A stretch of DNA of 64,000 nt from Saururus chinensis (taxonomy: Eukaryota; Streptophyta; Magnoliopsida; Piperales; Saururaceae): NCBI GenBank assembly GCA_035235625.1, contig CP141145.1, positions 35,196,668 through 35,260,667 on the forward strand. Reading direction: 5' to 3'. Within the stretch, counting starts at the first letter, position 1. Every line of letters starts with the position of its first letter. Below the pieces are notes generated by a model. That model worked only from the letters and a program-made list of their open reading frames with translations, was not told where the DNA came from and did no database searches. A program made the translations under genes and the position numbers. Shown here piece by piece: positions 33,185-46,130 of the stretch.

Positions 33185-34093
33185 TGCGTGGGGAAATTTC
33201 GCGTCGGGCAAATTTTTGCCCACGCCTTATATCTACCCCCCCACCCCCCCGGTATTTACCCCCGCCGCCCAGCACTTTGCTGCCCCACTGTCCGACTTCT
33301 GACTGCCGCACTGCTTGTCCTCTTCTCCCTCCTCCGTTGACCGCCCACCATGCGCCGCCCCTCCTCGCCTGGGCCCCTGCCACCCTGCTCTCCTCCTCCA
33401 CCCTTCCCCTCCCCGGTTGCTCCCCTTCCCACCCCCAGCTGCCCCCTTCCCCTCTACCTCCTTCTCACCCCAGCTCCCCCTTTTCCCTCCCGCCCCCTTC
33501 TCCCCAGCTCCCCCTCCCTCCCGCTCCCCTCCTCTCTCCTCGGCTCCCCCTATTTCCCGCTCCCACCCTTTCTAAGCCAAATTCCGGCAACCCAGCCGAA
33601 ATCCGGCTCCCTCCCTTCTGCTCCCCCTTCTCTCCGGTTCCCCTCCCTCCCCCTGCTCCTCCTCCTCTCTCCCCGACTCCCCCCTCTCTCCCGCTCCAGC
33701 CCTTTCTAAGGCCGGATTACGGAGGCCCCAACGAAATCCGGCCCCCTCCCTCCACCCCTCTCACTCCCCGGCTCCCCCTCCTCCCACTCCCCTCCTCTCT
33801 CCCGCTCCCGCTCTTTCTTAGCATGGTTCCGGCAGCCTAGCCGGAATCTAGCCCCCCTCCTCTCTCCCCGGCTCCCCACTCTCTCCCGCTCCCACCCTTT
33901 CTTAGCTAGATTCTAGCAACCCAGCCAGATTCCAGCCTCCCTCCCTCCCGCTCCCCTCTTACGTCCCCGGCTCCCACCCTTTCTAAGGCCGGAATCTGGC
34001 CCCCCTCCCTCCCACTCCCCCTCCCTCTCCCTAGCTCCCCACCCCTTCTCCCCAGCTCCCCCCTCTCTCCCCAGCTCCCACTCCCGCCCTTTC
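33185..34093. repeat. C-rich tract with degenerate tandem repeats
   Basis: A strongly C/CT-rich plus strand. From 33566 a unit recurs at about 33566, 33701, 33812, 33896, 33978 and 34088. It starts CCTTTCTAAGGCCGGATT and contains GAAATCCGGCCCC in better copies, then a variable CTCCCC spacer. The last copy is cut by solo LTR B and resumes at 37565 (CTTTCTAAGGCCGGATTC). Plus-strand frames of up to 240 codons here are Pro/Ser/Leu low-complexity and not believed to be genes. Confidence 0.75.
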
Positions 34094-34799
34094 TATCACG
34101 CCTCGGCGATACCCGACCGGAGCCGAACCCGGTCCAGGGGCCGGTCAAGCGCGCGGGGGCGACGAAGTGAAATTGAGAAATGATCTAGCGGAAGACTTAA
34201 CCCTAACCACGGGTGATTAACAGAATTATGGAGTACGCACAATCCTTTAAGCAAGAGTAAATAAAAGAGAAAGAAAAGAGTTGCTTATCACAAAGTAAAC
34301 AACAATCTCAAACCCACAAGCTTAGTTAACTAAAGCCCACACCGGCTCAAAGTAAGTCATAAGCATCACAACTGTAAAATGTAACATAAATCCAAGACAA
34401 AAACCCTACACAAAGGTTCTAAACATGAGCATGAAACAAAAGAAGGTAAGTCACACAACGATCTCCAAGATCACATCCAAGCCATCTCCAACCTTTCCTC
34501 AAAGAGGAGATCCTGTCCGTCTGCGTGTCGCACCACACAGCCCCAAAACAAAACACAAGAAAGAGGGGTGAGTTTAACAAACTCAGCAATGGTTTTTAAT
34601 ATCACTATCAACATCGAAAATACGATAGCATAGCAATATAATCATTCAGATCAAAGATTTACATGGTGCATCATTTTCTGATCATGCATGTACATCACCT
34701 CAACATGCATTATAGTGTATAATCCACGTAGTGTCATTCTCATCATAACATCTTGCATGAAATCTATCTCTAACATACATATTCAATCATACTTCATAT

Positions 34800-35030
34800 C
34801 ATAATCAACCTGCATGAATGTATCTCTAACATACATATTCCCTCATGTATCACACATAACACTGCATGAAATGTATCTCTAACATACATATCCAATCATG
34901 CATCATATCATAACAACATGCATGAATGTATGTCTAACATACATATTCCCTCATGCATCACGTCATAATTAACCTGCATGAAATGTATCTCTAACATACA
35001 TATTCCATCATGCATCACATTCTCATTCAT
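34800..35030. repeat. Minisatellite in solo LTR B (~60-bp units)
   Basis: Four or so units contain CTGCATGAATGTATCTCTAA then CATACATATTCCCTCATG and similar. They are homologous to, but clearly diverged from, the 55/56-bp units of LTR A. Confidence 0.75.
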
Positions 35031-35149
35031 CATGCATGTATAAGTGTCACACACACACACACTAGTCCAACATGCAAGTCCATACACATAGAGAATAAAC
35101 TTGCTCTTCAAGACCGATGCCCTCAAGCAAACACTTATCGAAAAGACAT

Positions 35150-35310
35150 GCTCCTCAAGGCCAACGCCTACGAGCAACTCCTGCTCCTCAAGGCCGACGC
35201 CTTCGAGCAACTCCTACTCCTCAAGGCCAACGCCTTCGAGCAACCCCTGCTCCTCAAAGCCAACGCCTTCGAGCAACTCCTGCCCATCAAGTCTAAACTC
35301 CCAGGCAACC
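35150..35310. repeat. 36-bp minisatellite in solo LTR B
   Basis: Four units of CTCCTGCTCCTCAAGGCC then GACGCCTTCGAGCAA, slightly varied. The 36-bp length keeps reading frame, and the plus strand is open across it, but I see no gene here. Confidence 0.85.
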
Positions 35311-37664
35311 CTGCTTGTCAAGACTAAAATCCCAAGCAACAACACCTAGCAAGCCGGTGCACTAGGACAAACCAGTTGGATTCTCAGGGTCCAGCGAATC
35401 ATAACTAATCTCAATCCACAAGACAAGTACATAACTCATCCCTACTTAACTCCGTTCAACTAGACTCAACCCAGGGAGTGCACTCGTTCTACACAGGAAC
35501 TCAAATCAAAACATGTCCTTTCGGACCAATCAACTTACGATTAATCCATGACCGATCAATCCGGCACACAATTTTACCACATTGCATCCAATCAGTCAAA
35601 TTCGATTAACCTCGATGAAGCCTCAATTGGAAACCCATTTTCATGATGCATGCAGCATGGTATATACATGGGTAAGGTATACATGAATCCTAATCCATGA
35701 TAAGTGCTCTCATCAGCCCCTAATGCATCATTCATAATCACAATATCAAGCTTCAACCTCATCATTTAACCCCCACATGTGTGTGTATAACTAGTAGAAG
35801 CATTTCACACAATGCATGTCAACATGCTTGAAATCAAACTCACTACCACACTACACATGTGAATTCCTATCTAAACATGAATTCCAGCAGAAATCATAGG
35901 AGAGGAACGTTAAAATCATAACTCAAATCAAAACTCAACCACAAAGGTTAAACACATATAAGATCATTTCATTTCATCATTGAGTCATGACATTCACCAA
36001 CATCCACTCATCACTAACTACATTCTATCATGACAAATCAGTCTATCAATAGGTGGTCGTTCTACTGAAAATATGCTTAATCCAAGGGAATCAACCATTC
36101 ATAATTTCAAGATAATAATTCCAACACCATGCCACAAAACATAAGTCATTCCACAAATCTCTAAGCATATATCTCAACTCCATAATCTCAATAGCATGCA
36201 TTTTCAGTAGCATAATATAGCTTAAAACACTCCACATTCATATGAAATTGGCAAGCTAAAGTGGAATCATCGAAATAAACATCATATGCACAACATACAA
36301 TTTACTGTGTAGCCGTTCGAACGCCCTTCAGGCCGTTCGATCGGTTAAACGTAAAAATTTGAAATTCACAATTTGGCAGTTCGAACGGCTAGCATGTCAT
36401 TCAATTGGCTGAACTAGAAAACTATCATTTCGACAGTGTTGCCGTTCGAACGCCCAAAAGGGCCGTTCGAATGCCAACAAGGCAAAACTGGTCATCTTCT
36501 TCCTTTCACAAATCCAAACCGAAACACCATTGATAACACTTCAAATCCACATCTAACACCCTAATTATCATCAAAAGTCCTTCTTGACTTCCAGAACATT
36601 AAACCATATCATAATAATGCAAAGCCCTAAGAAATCGGGAGTAAATAACTCCATTTTTTAATCTTACCATTAACACACCAAATTAAGCAACCCATTTCGA
36701 AATAAGCCAAAAATGAAGAGTTTTACCATGGATAAACAAAGATTTTGAAGACTCATTACCTTAGCACTTGATTAAGCTCGGATTGGAGAGTCACCCTTCT
36801 TGAAATCCTTGAAAACACAATGAGTTTGAATTAAACTCTAATAGAAATCGATTTACCCAAGAAATCCCTAATTAAATCTTAGATCTAGGGCTTGTTGGTA
36901 GTAAAAATCGAATTTTGAATGCTAGGGTTTGTAGTAAAACACAAATAAGTAGCTTTTGATGGTCAAAAACAAATTGAATCAAGGGGAAATGGTAGATTTG
37001 GAAGAAATTAAGAAGAAAGCCATGGATTAGTGCTTAATTAGAGTAAGCTTACTTTAATCGGCTTCTAATTTGGGCCTAAGTGGGGATTAGGCCAGCCCTC
37101 CCTCCTTAGCCTATTCCCAAAAATGAAAAAGGATCAGGTCTGCCCTTTTATAGTAAGGGTTGGGGTATGCATAGGTAAGTTATGGAGTGTAAATAGGAAA
37201 AGTAGGCTAAAAATGGGTATTTTATAAATTTAAGCACTAATTAAGCCTAATAAAATTCTAAAAATTTTTGTATAACCTTAGGTAGATATCTAGGTTCATT
37301 TGACACAAAAATAAAATTTTCGACAGTAGGGCCCACAGGGGTCCTGCCAAAACCCTAATTTTCGAAAAAATAGTAAAAATTTAGAAAAATCCCAAAAATT
37401 CACATTTGTTTTAAAATCACTAATCTTAAAGTTGATTTTGATTGAAACCATCATAAACACTATTTATTCATAAAATCGCCGAATAAATCAGAAAACGCGT
37501 AAGTCTCACGATAACCAATAATTAAAGGAAACCAAAAACCGGTTTAAAGATCAGGGATCTTACACTTTCTAAGGCCGGATTCTGGCGACCCTACCGAAAT
37601 CCGGCCCCTCTCCCTCCAGCCCCTCTCCTCTCCCCGAGATCGCCATCGGGTCAATTTTTTTAAA

Positions 37665-38084
37665 AAGTTTTAAGGCTTGTAGCGACGCTTTTAAAAGTGT
37701 TGCTACAAGCCTTTTAATTTTTAAAAAAAAATTTCTTCTGAGCAACGCTTTGAATTTTATTTTTTAAAAAATATTTTTTCATCATAGCGATGCTAGAAAA
37801 GCGTCGCTAATAAGATATTTTTATTTTTTAAAATTATTTTTTTGCCTTAGTGACGTATGAATAACATCATTAATAATTAATTATTAGTGACATAAAAATT
37901 AAGCATCACTAATAATTTATTAGCGACGTAATTATTTTATTAGCAACGTATATCTATACTGTTAATAGTACCTATTAGCGACATTTTTATTTATATGTAG
38001 TTAATAAGTACTAACGATGATACTTTTTTCAACGTTTATAGGAACATTATTTATGCGTAACTAATAGGCCTTTTTGTTGTAGTG
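37665..38084 (-). repeat. Right subterminal array and terminus of the CACTA-like element
   Basis: Many TAGCGACGCT / AGCGTCGCTA-type words in alternating orientation lead to the terminus CACTACAACAAAAAGGCC (minus strand, 38084 inward). Words are more degenerate than at the left end. Confidence 0.7.
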
Positions 38085-41000
38085 TCTCCTTGGTCATCAA
38101 ATCATGGTCATGACGACGAGGGAGTTGCAGCTTTAGCTATTTTTTTCCTTTATATTTTTGACGTGGTAAAGTGTATGTCAATGAAGTGTATAATTGTACT
38201 GTTGTGATGGAACATTAGACAACATTCATCTTGCAGAGAAGACTTATCAGTCGATGAAGTGTATGTCAATGAAGTGTATAGGTATCAAAATAAGACTTCA
38301 AATATAATCTTAGAGTGATCTTCTAGTGGGGTTTATAGTACCATTATAATGTGGTGTTTGACTTACATAGAAGACTTATCAGTCGAGATTCAAAGCACCA
38401 TCTTCAATCTGTCTAAATGAAGAAATGGAAAAAATAAATCATGAAAACATAGCCATGCCATCAAAACAAAATATACTACAAGTAGCAGCAACAGTTTTTA
38501 TTTTTTATTTTTTTCACTATAACGAAGGACTGATTTTAGAAAACAAATATACTCTCAAACCTTAATGGCTTAAGATCAAAAGGCTTGGATCAATTGTCAA
38601 TAGACTAAATCATGAACGAGCAATCGTCAATTTTCTAGTAGTAATTCAAACATAATTATCTCTGGCAAAGAGTTGGAAATTTTCCATAACGTTAAGCTAA
38701 TTAAACGGGCCAAAATTGGGGAAAACATCATTATGGCATGTTACATGTTAATGGCACCATTTACACTTAATTCGTATGTGTTTAATCATTACGTTTTGTG
38801 TTGTCATTTCCACACTCCACTATCCAAAATTCTCTCCATAAGGGTGCTTACAGACATATATTGTCGGGTTGTCTGTCTATATCTGTGTATTTATATAAGG
38901 CAAACATTTGTTTATCTGCGGTAAATACAGACAAAAACATGGTCCAACTATTTTTGTTAACCCTAATAGGCGGTTCTCTTGGCCAACATGCTGAATAACT
39001 ACTGGACATTGAGAATTAATTTTTTTTAGTATATGTCTGTGTGTGCCCTTGTTCATGGGGATCGGGGCGGACACAAATTAAAAGGTATGCTTAATTGCTT
39101 ATAGCATACAGACACCACTGAACTGTTTTTGTTTGTGAACACCCTTATTCTCCTTATCATTATCTAGGGAGGGACTATGGAAAATTATTAGGTACATTTA
39201 TACATATATAAAAATCAAGTTCACACCACGTGAAACAACACAAGATCCGAAATATTAAAAAAAAAAAAGTATACGGGTCCATCACCCCATCGGTAATGAG
39301 GACGATTTTCATGTGTTCTTTGTTTACCTAATCATTTCTCGGGGACCATAGAGGCACTGAGCCAACCAATTGATGTATGAAGTCCCCACTAGATATACAT
39401 CAAACTTATTGACCCCTTATTATACTGGACGGTCCACAAATAGCAAAGCCCCCGCAGTGTTGCCAAATTCAATTTCCAGTGGAACTGCTGAACAATGACA
39501 GATTGAGGGAGACACTTTATCTTTCCTAGTTTTTCTCAGTTGTTAATGAATAAGGTGATTAGATATTGATGTACTAGAACTGTTACAGATGCACTTTGAT
39601 TGGCCTGGACGCTTTATCAGAGATCTTAGACAGATATCATAGTACGAAAACCAAAAGCAGTCAAGAAATAGATATGGCTTTGAGTGATAAAGGCTCACAT
39701 TTCTGGTGGATTGCATATCAAATACTTCCAGTTTATGCCTTGAACACGCGCAGGCTTGGCTTGTGCCCAATTAGTGGAGGTGACATTTGACAACACCACC
39801 TCCTTTCAGCACTATTTTGTGGATTGACACTCCATATTATTCACATCGAGAGTGAAGAAATTCGTGGCACACTATGCGACAATTAGCAGGGATTATTATA
39901 CGATTTTCCAGTCAATAATATGACAGTAACTACAACTTAGGACAAATATTATGTAAGATGCTTCGTCATCTAGTAAGAGCCGGAAGTATTTTGAATGTTG
40001 TCCACTTAGAATGAGTTTAGCGTAAAAACTTATAATATAACGGCTTAGCGTATGCTAGTATCATCATGTATGAAGGGCTCTAATGCATTCTTTAAATTGC
40101 GAAAGCATTAAAATGCTTCCCTTCATTAAGACGCCTGCCTATTGCCATTTGTCAGGGTCAGTAAACTAAACCAACTCTCAACTTCTTATCACTGTTTAGT
40201 GGCAAACCCATTTCACAAAACAACAATTAGGGAGGGATCTCCTGCCACTTACCAGTGTTGGATGAATGATTAGACTAAAGACAAAAGGCATACCATGTTA
40301 AAACAAGGCTGACCCAGGAGATTGTTTGTGCAGCTTTGTCCTCGTACAGTGCACTTAACAGGTGGACTTAAACAAATTTTCTAGTCTTGATTGCATATCA
40401 TTTCCGCCCTGTTACCGTAGCTCAAATCCAAGCCTTTATCCTTGTCAAGCCTAGCAATGATCAATCTTTGCCATAATTTGCTCCATATCAGACTGAAAAA
40501 AAGCAAAATCTTATTGGATTATCGGTTGGTCTCACTGTCAGTCTGATCATCACGGCAAATTATACCGAGGCTAGTCAGCGTTAGGTAAGCAAAGCAGCGC
40601 CATTAACTTGTCAGGTAGGCCATCTGGAATCTGATGTCCAAGTGTCATATCCACACCAAAAGTATCAAAAGAAGGGATATCTATGGTTACTGCTAGCATA
40701 GTGCAACAAAGGACTTGATATAATAGGCTGGGTATGAGATGGAAATTAGGCTCATGTGTCCTTCTGTTTTAGCTTGACCCTTCTTCTCTGCCAATCGGAG
40801 CTGAGATGCTTAACCTCTAAGTAGACAGGTATTTATCAAAACTCTCTATCTCCTTGCTTAATGGATAAAATTGAAAGGCATCAATATGTTATTCTACTTA
40901 CATGCTTCTGGTTGAAATATTTAATCACCTTTACAGATTCATGGTATTTTTGAAAATCAACTTAAAATCTTGAATCTCCAGTACAAAATGGTGTTGGATC

Positions 41001-42962
41001 TTCTTAGTTCTTACGGGGCCGCTGCTTTATTAGTGTTTGGCCAGGAGCCATATCAGCTTTGAACCCATTCGCCTCGTATAGGTATGAAGCCCGATCCTGA
41101 CTGGAAGAAGAAGAAGAAAAATAAGACGGAGGAGGAGGAGAAGGAAGGGGAAGGATGAGGGAGTGATGCTTAAGCCTCTAGGCAAGTCTCAAACTTGGCT
41201 TTCGATTGCATAATATATATGATTCAGTTGTGCTTTACGATGTGTTTCCAGTTCCTTGGTTTTGATCTTGTCAAACCCAGTTTGTATTCTTGATAAAGGA
41301 AGGTTTGTTCTATGTTTTTTCAGCCCGTTGCCAATTGAAACTACATTTTGTTTGAATGCACCATCATATCTAAAGCTGATCTACATATATAAACTGATGT
41401 TTGCCAATTTAGCAAAGAAAATAGATGAACCAAATATTATCTCTTCTACTTGTATGTGGGGGATATATATGTTCTTCCGGCTACTCGTCATAAACATTTT
41501 TTTGTTTTAATGTTCTTTCAGTCCCTTGCCAATTAAAGCTCCAGTTTATATGAATGCACACCTGGCTAGAACTTACCGTTATATACAAACATACAGTTTT
41601 GTTGTTGACAGAGTCAGCAAAAATATACATTAGCCAAAACCGAACGTTGTTTTCCTTAGTTATGCGTTAAGGAATGCGATTCTAAGTTCTCCACTTCCAG
41701 ACCTTCTTCCTCTTCTGATGGAAGCAGCGTATGACATTGTTATTTCACCGTATGAATGATCTTTTAGATGAATGTGCATGCATATTGTTGGGCACAATTT
41801 TCATTAACAGTACGAAATTGCCGGCCTGCGGATTTTTAACAATCTAGTTATATCTATCTGCCAATGCACGAAGGTCTTGAACAGACATCAAATACAAGTT
41901 TAGACGCACTGATAGACCTACAAATGGCCATGAACCACGCAGCATCTCTAGATTAGAAGGTGGGATTATGGTTTGTGAGTTGCAAACGAATTCAGCTTTA
42001 CATATTATAATCGCAATGGGGACGGATATACCAAATAAGCGCAGACAGAAAAGGATAAGGATGCTGAACCAATAATCCATCTTTACGGAATTCTATTCTT
42101 TATTTCTCTTTATTTTTTTTTAGTCTGTTGTCCAAAGACCTCTCGAGAGACCCTGACAAAAATTATCTGACAATGAACTGTGATAAGCTGCAATCTCGTG
42201 TTAATTAGTGGAGTGTACAATGACAAAGATGTAGTTCGCCGGACATTTATTGCATAATTTAATCGCCAGCTTTCTACCACATGATAGTGGTCCACTTCGT
42301 CACTAATCAGCTTTATTCAAGTCAAAGCCATCTAATCACCAACTTAACTGTAACCTGAAATAGTCCTACATACAATGGCAATACACATTGGTCTTTGGGC
42401 TTTCTAAAGCAAAAAGGATTTTGACATAACTTCTTTTAGCACTCAAATAATTCATGCAACTGACCCATCTTAGCTACATTGGGGCACTAAACTATTTGGT
42501 TTAATTAGGTGGTATCTAAGCAGATTAGGAAGCTAACAAGTAACTATCATGTTACTGTAGCCTTCAATAAAAAAGGAATTAATACAGGGTGGTTCGATTA
42601 ACCTAACACTCAGTTGGAAGACAAGGTGGTGTAATGCAACATAACTCCTCCATGGGTGCACTCGACACAGACTTTGTACGGAATGTCGGGCTGGCCAACT
42701 GGCCGGATCAGGTATCACCTTTGTGACGTAAAAAGGCTCGCGCCTTGCCGCTATCGCTGATGGAAATAAATAAGTAGAGATGAAGTGAAGAACACGTTTT
42801 ATTGCAGCTGGGAAACTTGGAAGCCGCAGAAATTAGTGGCTTCCAGCTTCCTCAAGGAGTGACCCACCGTCTCATCTAAAGATTCGCACCATGGACAAAG
42901 CCAATGTTCTCTCGGTCTAGTGTCGTATATTAATAGCTATATTTAATTTTTTTAAAATGTAC

Positions 42963-43136
42963 AGGCCGGTTTGGATAGAAAAGGAAAATTACTTAAATTA
43001 ACGTTTCTGCCATAACCTTCGTCAAGAGCAGGTGTAATTTCAAAAGCTAATTTAAATTGATTTGACATTTTATACAATAAAATGACTTAAAGTTATTTTA
43101 CTTTAAAAAATTAATATGATACCTAAACGGGACCTA
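42963..43136. mobile_element. hAT-like MITE, worn
   Basis: The left end is AGGCCGGTTTGGATAG. The right end on the opposite strand is TTAGGTCCCGTTTAGGTATC. These resemble the GGCCCGTTTGG-type termini of hAT-related MITEs. The interior is AT-rich. The target duplication was not established. Confidence 0.5.
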
Positions 43137-43302
43137 AGATGAAAAGGAGTAGGAAATTGTCAACTCTTGGTGGGATTAACGCAAAACTGAAGTCCAAATT
43201 TGTTAAACCTTACCTCCATTGGACCTCAATCTAGCTGACCAGCCCTTTTGTGCTAGTTAAATACCTCCCTATTTAGGAAGTTGGGGGAGGGGTGTGGTGG
43301 AG

Positions 43303-43509
43303 GGAAGCACTTTTTATGTTCCCTAAAAAGCCGAGCGTAAGGAACGCCCTGGAGCCGTCAATTTTCAAAATTGACAGCGCACATGATAGTGTACAATAGC
43401 GCAAATAATACATGCACTACCATGTGCACCATCAATTTTGAAAATCGACAACTCTCAAGCATTTCTTACACTCGGTTCACGCTTAGCGTAAAACATAAAA
43501 AACACTTCC
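43303..43509. mobile_element. Inverted-repeat MITE, copy 1
   Basis: Left end GGAAGCACTTTTTATGTTCC, right end reversed GGAAGTGTTTTTTATGTTTT, with further inward pairs around GTCAATTTTCAAAATTGAC. It has a long imperfect hairpin of about 207 bp. Copy 2 lies 190 bp further on. Confidence 0.65.
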
Positions 43510-43701
43510 GTGGTAAAGGGGGTGGGGGCAAATCCTTGCGGTGTTGTTGGCCTGTAAGGCGCGTCAGTTCTTATAAATCTTACTTGAATCAACTTAATAA
43601 TGTTTATTTGTAGCATACGCTAAAGCCATTGGGCTTGGGCCACATGTGCACCAGGAATATACCCAACGCACACAGCCTTTTATTTTTTCCTTTTTGTATA
43701 G

Positions 43702-43899
43702 GGGGAAAGTTTTTTATGTTCCCTTTTGATAATAAATATAACTTACTTATATATAGGAACCATTCTTCCACAAAATCGACAACACACATGTTAACATCAA
43801 TATCATTAATACTAACATGTAAGCTATCAATTTTAATGCCTAACGGTCCTGTGCGTAACTTACACTGAACTTATTATAGAGAGCATGAAAAACTCTTCC
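43702..43899. mobile_element. Inverted-repeat MITE, copy 2
   Basis: Begins GGGGAAAGTTTTTTATGTTC and ends CATGAAAAACTCTTCC, with interior ACAAAATCGACAACACACAT and AGCTATCAATTTTAATG, matching the arrangement of copy 1 with many changes. Confidence 0.55.
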
Positions 43900-46130
43900 T
43901 TGCATACTAAAATTAGGCATATTTTAAAAAAAAACATTGATCACTTCACGGCATGGAGGTAAGAATTTTGACGCTGGATCGTAATAACGACAGCCTTATA
44001 CGACTCCGTGGAGAAGGATATTTTCAAACTGGAGACCTAGCAAACCCAGCATGCACGGTTTGTGATCACTGCAGAGAAACTCCGTTGAGCCGAATTATCT
44101 GGCCCCCGCTCATATGCAGCCATAAATTGTGATTTTCAACCCTAGTACGGTAGTACCTGAGAAATGTTCAAACGATAAAAATGTTCCGTCTGCACCCCTA
44201 CTTGTTGCACATTCCTTGTTCACAGACCAAAAAAGTAACAACAAAAAACATTCATTTTAATTTTTGGGCCGCAAATGATTCCACTGCATAATATGGAAAA
44301 ATATTAGTTACTTGGATAAATTATCATAGTAGACTAACATATACTCCAGTTAATTGGACAAAATCATTCTTCATATTAGCATTAGAGCAAGAAAGTAATC
44401 TGATCCGAACCAGCCCAACAGGTATTTAGTCACAGACTCAGAGATATGAACAAAATCAGTTGTCAAGCTCAAAGATGTTGATCCGTTCTTAAGCCCTCCC
44501 GGTCCCCCAGTGTACTTAACAGCTAGTAGTTCTTCCTCATATGCATCCAAATTGCAAAATGGATCCATGAAAATCATTGACTCTGTAACTACGAATTTTC
44601 CTCAGTAGTGGTAAAAAAGAAGTGGCACATTCCAGGCTAATCTCAATAGATCCAACTTCTGGCACTAGCATAGACACCAGTTCTCAGATTAATTACAAGT
44701 CTAAAAAAAAAACATCATCTTCTTCAGCCATCAGTTTCAATGAAAGTATCAATGATCATAAATACAAGTATATACAGATAATATGTTTGATACACATCAA
44801 AACAGCTACAAACCTCTAATATATATATTAAAAATTATTAAAATTAATAAGATATTATCATATTAAAGGCATAATAAATAAAAAAAGTTATAAGTAAACA
44901 TACAACACCAATGTTAGTAACATATATTGACTGGGAGAGAGGTTGAGTATGTAATTCTTAAATAAAGACGAGTTAATGTTATGAATAAACTCAAATGTGG
45001 GCTAACTTTTTGTGTAGTGCATCAGAATCATCAGAATTGTGTATTAAAAAATATGGGCCACGCAAACTATTACTCCCTCCGTCTTATATTAAGTGCTCTA
45101 AAATTAATTCATTTTGGAACTAAGTAAGATACTTAATATGAGTAAAAGAAATATTACAGAAAAACCCCTAAGTTAGATGTGTAAGTAAATGCATAATTGT
45201 GGAGCACTACATTTAGAAAAAAAAATGTAAATTATATGGACCCACCTCTATTGATCTAATGTAATTTAAAAAAAAAATTAATATAACAAAAATATTATTA
45301 TCTTTAAACTTTCGAAGAAGTTGGGTTTCAAAAGTGTTATTTTTTAGAAAAAATATTTTTAATAAAATAAGGAATTAGTTCAGTATCGATACATATTGAT
45401 TGTATCAATACGATATAGCCAATACATATCGATTTTTCCTGTGGGAGGTTTACTACCCTGTACCGTATCGATCATCACCAATATAGGGACATATTAGTTT
45501 ATACACACCCATGTTGACCGATACGACCTTCCATGCTCATCATTTACTATCCATCCACGATTTGCAAGTACACGGTAACCAATAAAATGTTGACAGCATA
45601 TGCAGCCATTTAATAGTTGAAAATAACTCATTTATACAGCATAGGCCATATCCAGGTTCTTGAACTGACGTGCCAATCAGTCCAGGCATTTCAAGAATAT
45701 TTACACATTCCTGAAGATATTAAATAACTTATATAAACATTCCTATTCAAGAACCTTATATTACATAGCCATTACCTACATTCTCTTGTGATGTTTTTTT
45801 CCTCTTTATTTGTCATCAAATTAATCAATGGGCAGAGCTTTGGAAAGAATTAATGAAACAAATGCTAAATCAATATGAATGCAAAAGAATACTAAATCAA
45901 TATGAATGCACCCACACAATCTGCATCTCAAATCTACTTGCTCGCAGCTGTTAGAATAATTGCTTTAAATAAAAATAACTGCATCACAAAATCTAATTAT
46001 ATACCAGTTGCAATGAGAACTATTTGAGGAAGGCACAAGTAAATGCAAAGAAGCGACTTAACCAAAGACTAAACTACATAGAAATCACAGCATAATGAAG
46101 AAAATCATAATTTTCCACTACCTCATTTAC

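Larger units (their letters stand above)
34094..37564 (-). mobile_element. Solo LTR B (3471 bp), same family as A
   Basis: Starts TATCACGCCTCGG (TG mutated to TA) and ends CTTACA, flanked by 5-bp CTTTC copies (34089-34093 and 37565-37569). It follows LTR A over most of its length but differs in two variable zones. At 34780-35030 it has a related but different minisatellite, and at 35150-35310 a 36-bp repeat absent from A. The different target duplications prove separate insertions. Confidence 0.85.
26990..38084. mobile_element. 11-kb CACTA-like non-autonomous element, with nested inserts
   Basis: The left end reads CAGTACAACAAAATTGGG from 26990. The right end on the minus strand reads CACTACAACAAAAAGGCC from 38084. 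The flanking 3-bp words are both TCT (26987-26989 and 38085-38087), the target size of CACTA elements. Inside both ends lie many short direct and inverted TAGCGACGC / GCGTCGCTA words, like the subterminal arrays of CACTA elements. No transposase is seen. The interior has purine tracts, C-rich tandem repeats and an inverted-repeat MITE. Two solo LTRs with their own target duplications were inserted later. Removing them leaves about 4.1 kb. Confidence 0.72.
38088..46130. other. 8-kb gene-poor interval
   Basis: No protein family is recognised. Frames are short and AT-rich. A purine-rich patch (GAAGAAGAAGAAGAAAAATA then GGAGGAGGAG) lies at 41105-41155. MITE-like elements are at 42963-43136, 43303-43509 and 43702-43899, with a partial Stowaway-like end at 45072. 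The segment 45370-45560 carries ATCGATACATATTGATTG and CGATACGACCTTCCATG words related to 12860-12945. A 68-codon minus frame at 44371-44577 is unassigned. Confidence 0.45.

Noticed and set aside
33118..33840. 240-codon Pro/Ser-rich plus-strand frame
   Set aside because: Low-complexity translation of a C-rich tandem repeat; all frames of this strand are open for the same reason.
35010..35349. 105-codon frame with repeated LLLKANAFEQ units
   Set aside because: Arises from a 36-bp minisatellite, whose length is divisible by three, inside a solo LTR; no coding evidence in LTR A.
44371..44577. 68-codon minus frame with YTGGPGGLKNGS
   Set aside because: Isolated, no start context or neighbouring exons, no family recognised.
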